From: Rhodospirillaceae bacterium
GTDB taxonomy: Bacteria > Pseudomonadota > Alphaproteobacteria > Rhodospirillales > Magnetovibrionaceae
Assembly (NCBI GenBank): GCA_029883045.1
Contig: JAOUJU010000052.1
Span: 1-9,607, forward strand
DNA: 9,607 bases
Direction: 5' to 3'
Shown here: positions 6,533-9,607 of the stretch, piece by piece
How the letters are laid out: every line of letters starts with the position of its first letter
Position numbering within the stretch: the first letter of the stretch is position 1
Program-made: the position numbers and the translations under genes
The notes under the pieces: generated by a model
What the model saw: only the letters and a program-made list of their open reading frames with translations
Databases searched by the model: none
Told to the model about the DNA's origin: nothing

Positions 6533-7564
6533 TTATTTTAGATGTTCCCAGCCATGGTGATTAACCTCAATAAGTCTGCCATCTTGACCTACCACCTTTA
6601 CTGCTGGGGTGTTATCCAAAGATTTTTCAGATATAACCCCAATCTTACTAAGGGGTATAGATTTTCCTAGCGCAGCTATTTTGCTGGAATTTTCAGGACC
6701 CGAGCAAAACAAAAGCTCATAATCATCACCACCACCAAGGGCGGACATCTGCGCATTGTCTATATTACCTGCAAACAATTTTTTTGCGGCAAGCGAAAGC
6801 GGTACATCGCACATGTTTATCGTTGCAGAAACATTTGACACCGCACAAATATGGCCAAGGTCTGCAAGCAAGCCATCCGATATATCAATGCACGCAGTTG
6901 AAATGGCATTTTCACAAAGGCTTTTTCCAAGTGCAACCCTTGGTTCCGGGCAAAGGTGACGATTGATTAAATGATTTATGCTTTCCGTATCGCTTAAATC
7001 TGCGTTTAAATGGTTTTTTTTCAAAAACCCAAGCCCTAAATCAGCATCGCCAAGAGTTCCGCTTACCCATATTTCATCACCTGGCTTTGCCCCAGAACGC
7101 CTCAGGGCTGAGCCTTTTTTTATGCTACCAATTGCAGTTATGGTGACGCCCATCGCGCCTACAGTCGAAACCGTATCGCCCCCTGCAAGCGAGACCCCGA
7201 ACCTGCCCATCATTTTTCCAAGTGATTTTGCAAACCCTGACACCCACTGTTCGTTTTTGCTTTCAGGCAACTGTAAACTAAGAAATATCCACCTAGGCGT
7301 TGCCCCCATTGCGGCAAGATCAGATAAATTTGCGCCAAGGGCACGGGTTGCAACGTGTTCGGGTGATATTGAATGAAGAAAATGTACCCCCTCAACCAAG
7401 CAATCGGTAGTGACAACAATGCTTTCGTCTTCTGGGATATCTAAAACCGCGCCATCATCTAGCAACGAAAAAGCACCGTCGCAATCATTCGCTAACGGCA
7501 TAAAGTACTTGGCGATTAAATCGAATTCACCAATTGATTTTATAGAAGTTTTTTTCTCGCCCAT
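6533..7564 (-). CDS. thiL: Thiamine-monophosphate kinase
   Basis: ThiL phosphorylates thiamine monophosphate with ATP to the cofactor thiamine diphosphate in the cytosol. The 343-residue product has the family order: GEFDLIAKYF (12-21), LLDDGAV (34-40) and DCLVEGVHF (54-62) for metal and nucleotide binding, LSDLAAMGA (80-88), AGGDT (127-131), DISDGLLADL (227-236) and GGDDYELL (278-285). All are intact, so activity is expected. The ATG at 7564 follows the nusB stop by 4 bp, with only a weak GGA upstream, which suggests coupling to nusB translation. nusB-thiL adjacency is common in proteobacteria. Confidence 0.97.
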   Translation of the reverse strand: MGEKKTSIKSIGEFDLIAKYFMPLANDCDGAFSLLDDGAVLDIPEDESIVVTTDCLVEGVHFLHSISPEHVATRALGANLSDLAAMGATPRWIFLSLQLPESKNEQWVSGFAKSLGKMMGRFGVSLAGGDTVSTVGAMGVTITAIGSIKKGSALRRSGAKPGDEIWVSGTLGDADLGLGFLKKNHLNADLSDTESINHLINRHLCPEPRVALGKSLCENAISTACIDISDGLLADLGHICAVSNVSATINMCDVPLSLAAKKLFAGNIDNAQMSALGGGDDYELLFCSGPENSSKIAALGKSIPLSKIGVISEKSLDNTPAVKVVGQDGRLIEVNHHGWEHLK

Positions 7565-7568
7565 GGAT

Positions 7569-8060
7569 TTAATCCGGTTCGCGAAGAACTTTGGCCAATT
7601 TATCTAAAATACCGTTGAGCATTTTAGGCTCACCTTCGGTATAAAATGCGTTTGCGACATCCATATATTCATTGATAACCACACTTTTAGGGATTTCTGA
7701 ATGGTGCGCCAATTCATATATACCTGCACGCAACATACATTTTAACAACGTCTCTATTCTGGGCAAGGTCCATTCGTTTTGTAGCGTGCCTTCAATCATT
7801 TCATCCAATGATGTCGAATTTGCCTGTGCTCCCCTGACAATTTCACTAAAAAAAGAAGCATCAAATTCAGCCATCTCAACTTCACTGCCATCATCTTCAA
7901 TTGCCGGTTGTGCCCAACGCTTTGCCAGAAAATCTTGCACCACTGGGTCTATTTCGGCACCTGAAATTTCAATTTCATATAAAGCCTGAACCGCGGCAAG
8001 CCTAGCGGCGGATCGTTTGCGCGGATCAAATCCGCTGGTTTTGTTTTTTTCGGTTGTCAT
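7569..8060 (-). CDS. nusB: Transcription antitermination factor NusB
   Basis: NusB binds boxA RNA with NusE (ribosomal protein S10) in antitermination complexes, mainly on rRNA operons. The 163-residue all-helical product has the N-terminal RNA-binding motif ARLAAVQALYEIE (19-31), WTLPRIETLLKCMLRAGIYEL (97-117) and the conserved IPKSVVINEYMDVANAF (123-139), followed by MLNGILDKLAKVLR. A 15-20 residue acidic loop (about 54-68) is a lineage insertion typical of alphaproteobacterial NusB rather than a defect. The ATG overlaps the ribH TGA by 4 bp (ATGA, 8060-8057), a classic coupling signal. Confidence 0.96.
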   Translation of the reverse strand: MTTEKNKTSGFDPRKRSAARLAAVQALYEIEISGAEIDPVVQDFLAKRWAQPAIEDDGSEVEMAEFDASFFSEIVRGAQANSTSLDEMIEGTLQNEWTLPRIETLLKCMLRAGIYELAHHSEIPKSVVINEYMDVANAFYTEGEPKMLNGILDKLAKVLREPD

Positions 8061-8491
8061 GCGTCAAGATCAGCCAACAACTGGTCACGAATTTCTATCA
8101 TGCGCAAACACGCATTGGCCGCATCGGCACCTTTGTTCTTTTTATCCACTTTGGCACGAACCATTGCTTGTTCGCTATTTTCAACGGTTAAAATTCCATT
8201 ACCTAGCGCAACACCTTCGAGGGATAAATCCATTAGCGCGCGCGCACTTTCGCCAGCTACATAATCGTAATGCGATGTTTCACCGCGGATGACACAACCA
8301 AGGGCAACAAACCCATCGTACAATCCAGATTCAGCAGCGATGGAAATTGCGCCGGGTATCTCAAATGCGCCGGGAACCTCCATTACATTAAAATCAACGT
8401 GGGCCGATTTTAATGTTTCGCTTGCACCTGAAACTAGCTCATCGGCAATTTGTTCGTAAAAACGAGCCTGAACCACAAGCACCTTTGTCAT
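8057..8491 (-). CDS. ribH: 6,7-dimethyl-8-ribityllumazine synthase
   Basis: RibH condenses 5-amino-6-ribitylaminouracil with 3,4-dihydroxy-2-butanone 4-phosphate, the product of RibB encoded just upstream, to give the riboflavin precursor lumazine. The 144-residue product has VPGAFEIP (39-46), GCVIRGETSHYDYV (65-78), in which H74 is the likely catalytic histidine, and GNGILTVENSEQA (97-109). The family forms pentamers or 60-mer capsids; the assembly here cannot be read from sequence. A strong AAGGAG Shine-Dalgarno lies 7 nt before the ATG at 8491. It is 23 bp from ribBX, and no FMN riboswitch fits in that gap. Confidence 0.97.
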   Translation of the reverse strand: MTKVLVVQARFYEQIADELVSGASETLKSAHVDFNVMEVPGAFEIPGAISIAAESGLYDGFVALGCVIRGETSHYDYVAGESARALMDLSLEGVALGNGILTVENSEQAMVRAKVDKKNKGADAANACLRMIEIRDQLLADLDA

Positions 8492-8514
8492 TATTTTTCT
8501 CCTTAAGTATTATT

Positions 8515-9607
8515 TTAGGTGTTCTCAGGTATTGCCCTGCGTCCCGCTACCTTCAATCCATAACCTTCCAGACCAACGATGGTTCGTTCGGTGTTGGAAA
8601 GAAGCTCCATTTTATGAATACCTAAATCCATAAGTATTTGTGCGCCGACGCCATAGCTTCTTAGCTGTTCGCCATTTTTGTTATTGCTATTTTCGTCTGT
8701 GGATTGCGCGGCCATCTTGTAACCGCCCGGTTGCAACACAACAATCGCACCCCTGCCCTCAGCAGATACAGCCTTGATTGAGGCACCCAGCAGACCGGCC
8801 TTGCCAGATTTGGCATCGCCCAATACGTCGCTAGCAATATCCAAGGCGTGCATCCGAACCAGAACCGGCTCACCGGACGTTACATCACCCTTAACTAATG
8901 CCGTATGAATTAATTCATCGGGATAGCTTTTATAGGTAATTTTTTTAAAACCATCCCCATAAACTGAAGTAAAATAATTTTCCGATTGACGTTCAACCAG
9001 ATGATCATACTTTAAACGAAACGCAATAAGATCAGCAATGGTTGCTATTTTAAGGCCATGCTTTTCAGCAAATGGAATTAGATCAGGCATTCGTGCCATG
9101 GTGCCGTCTTCGTTCATTATTTCACAGATTACACCTGACGGGTTTAGCCCTGCTAGGCGCGCAATATCTACCGCAGCCTCGGTGTGTCCGGCGCGAACCA
9201 AAACGCCGCCATCGCGTGCCTCCAAAGGAAACACGTGGCCAGGCGAAACTATGTCTACCTTGCCTTTGCTTGTGTCGGTTGCAACCGCAATTGTGCGTGC
9301 GCGGTCAGATGCGGAAATGCCGGTTGAAATTCCTTCGCGTGCTTCAATAGAAACCGTAAACGCGGTCGAATGTCGACTATCGTTATTTTTGGCCATGGGT
9401 GGAATATCAAGTTCACGCACCCGTTTGCTGGTAAGCGTCAGGCAAATAAGCCCGCGACCATATTTGGCCATGAAATTTACCGCTTCTGGTGTTGCCATTT
9501 GTGCAGGAATTACCAGATCGCCTTCGTTTTCACGGTCTTCGTCATCGACCAGAACAAACATGCGTCCATTTCTGGCGTCTTCGATTATGTCTTCGATTGA
9601 TAAAGCT
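8515..9607 (-). CDS. ribBX: 3,4-dihydroxy-2-butanone-4-phosphate synthase fused to a degenerate GTP cyclohydrolase II-like domain (RibBX type), 5' end off window
   Basis: The N-terminal domain makes 3,4-dihydroxy-2-butanone 4-phosphate from ribulose 5-phosphate for riboflavin synthesis. The frame runs past the right edge: 15 codons (ALSIEDIIEDARNGR) precede the internal ATG at 9561, and this segment matches the usual RibB N-terminal helix, so the true start is upstream of base 9607. Counting from that ATG, the RibB half has DDEDRENEGD (6-15), GISTGISASDRARTI (77-91) and LVRAGHTEAAVDIARLAG (121-138), all intact. The C-terminal half (about 190-348) follows the RibA fold with QLRSYGVGAQILMDLG (299-314). 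It lacks the three zinc cysteines expected in the block after VRMH (235-238), and the DTVEAN-type motif is replaced by STDENSNNKNGE. It is therefore probably not a GTP cyclohydrolase; annotation as bifunctional RibBA would be misleading. Stop at 8515, 23 bp before ribH. Confidence 0.93.
   Translation of the reverse strand, partial: ALSIEDIIEDARNGRMFVLVDDEDRENEGDLVIPAQMATPEAVNFMAKYGRGLICLTLTSKRVRELDIPPMAKNNDSRHSTAFTVSIEAREGISTGISASDRARTIAVATDTSKGKVDIVSPGHVFPLEARDGGVLVRAGHTEAAVDIARLAGLNPSGVICEIMNEDGTMARMPDLIPFAEKHGLKIATIADLIAFRLKYDHLVERQSENYFTSVYGDGFKKITYKSYPDELIHTALVKGDVTSGEPVLVRMHALDIASDVLGDAKSGKAGLLGASIKAVSAEGRGAIVVLQPGGYKMAAQSTDENSNNKNGEQLRSYGVGAQILMDLGIHKMELLSNTERTIVGLEGYGLKVAGRRAIPENT

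Noticed and set aside
6978..7376. A 132-codon open frame on the plus strand within thiL
   Set aside because: It is antisense to intact thiL motifs, and its composition looks like a mirror of the thiL codons.
8515..9561. Annotation of the RibB fusion as a complete bifunctional RibBA starting at 9561
   Set aside because: The frame continues upstream to the window edge with the usual RibB N-terminal helix, so the internal ATG is not the start. The RibA half lacks the zinc cysteines.
1..9607. CRISPR arrays, tRNA/rRNA genes, insertion sequences, defence or phage genes
   Set aside because: I saw no regularly spaced direct repeats, transposase motifs, terminal inverted repeats or cloverleaf-like segments. 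All stretches over 300 bases are covered by recognised genes.

Overview
The window is an ordinary housekeeping stretch of an alphaproteobacterial chromosome. Three things point to that class: a CBP3-type cytochrome bc1 chaperone gene next to the DUF177-rpmF-plsX-fabH cluster; a BamE-type lipoprotein with the GxE/GxF-rich alphaproteobacterial tail; and a RibB protein fused to a cysteine-less GTP-cyclohydrolase-II-like domain (RibBX type) ahead of ribH-nusB-thiL. Base composition by eye is moderately AT-rich. I cannot name a genus; a marine or otherwise AT-leaning lineage is only a guess. I see no tRNA, rRNA, CRISPR array, insertion sequence or phage gene.

Left block (1-3035, all minus strand, so read right to left): a CBP3-like ubiquinol-cytochrome c chaperone, a DUF177/YceD protein, ribosomal protein L32 (rpmF), phosphate acyltransferase (plsX) and the 5' part of fabH, which runs off the left edge. 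This joins ribosome assembly to the start of phospholipid and fatty-acid synthesis, a linkage conserved across many bacteria. The genes are tightly packed: 21 bp between the chaperone and DUF177, 48 bp between rpmF and plsX, and none between plsX and fabH. A second possible promoter sits before rpmF.

Centre (3036-3656): a 71-bp divergent spacer separates the chaperone from bamE (plus strand), an outer-membrane assembly lipoprotein. A strong bidirectional intrinsic terminator at 3598-3629 closes bamE against the convergent hppA.

Right block (3657-9607, all minus strand, read right to left): ribBX (5' end cut by the right edge), ribH, nusB, thiL, an unnamed single-pass membrane-anchored protein, and hppA, a K+-independent membrane proton-pumping pyrophosphatase. 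ribBX-ribH-nusB-thiL are spaced 23 bp, -4 bp and 4 bp and look like one transcript combining riboflavin synthesis, transcription antitermination and thiamine diphosphate synthesis. The unnamed gene is preceded by a perfect TATAAT, and hppA by a 174-bp leader region with two dyads.

No undescribed system is evident. The points most worth a second look are the unnamed gene between thiL and hppA, the dyads upstream of hppA, the degenerate RibA half of RibBX, and two mutually exclusive hairpins before plsX.
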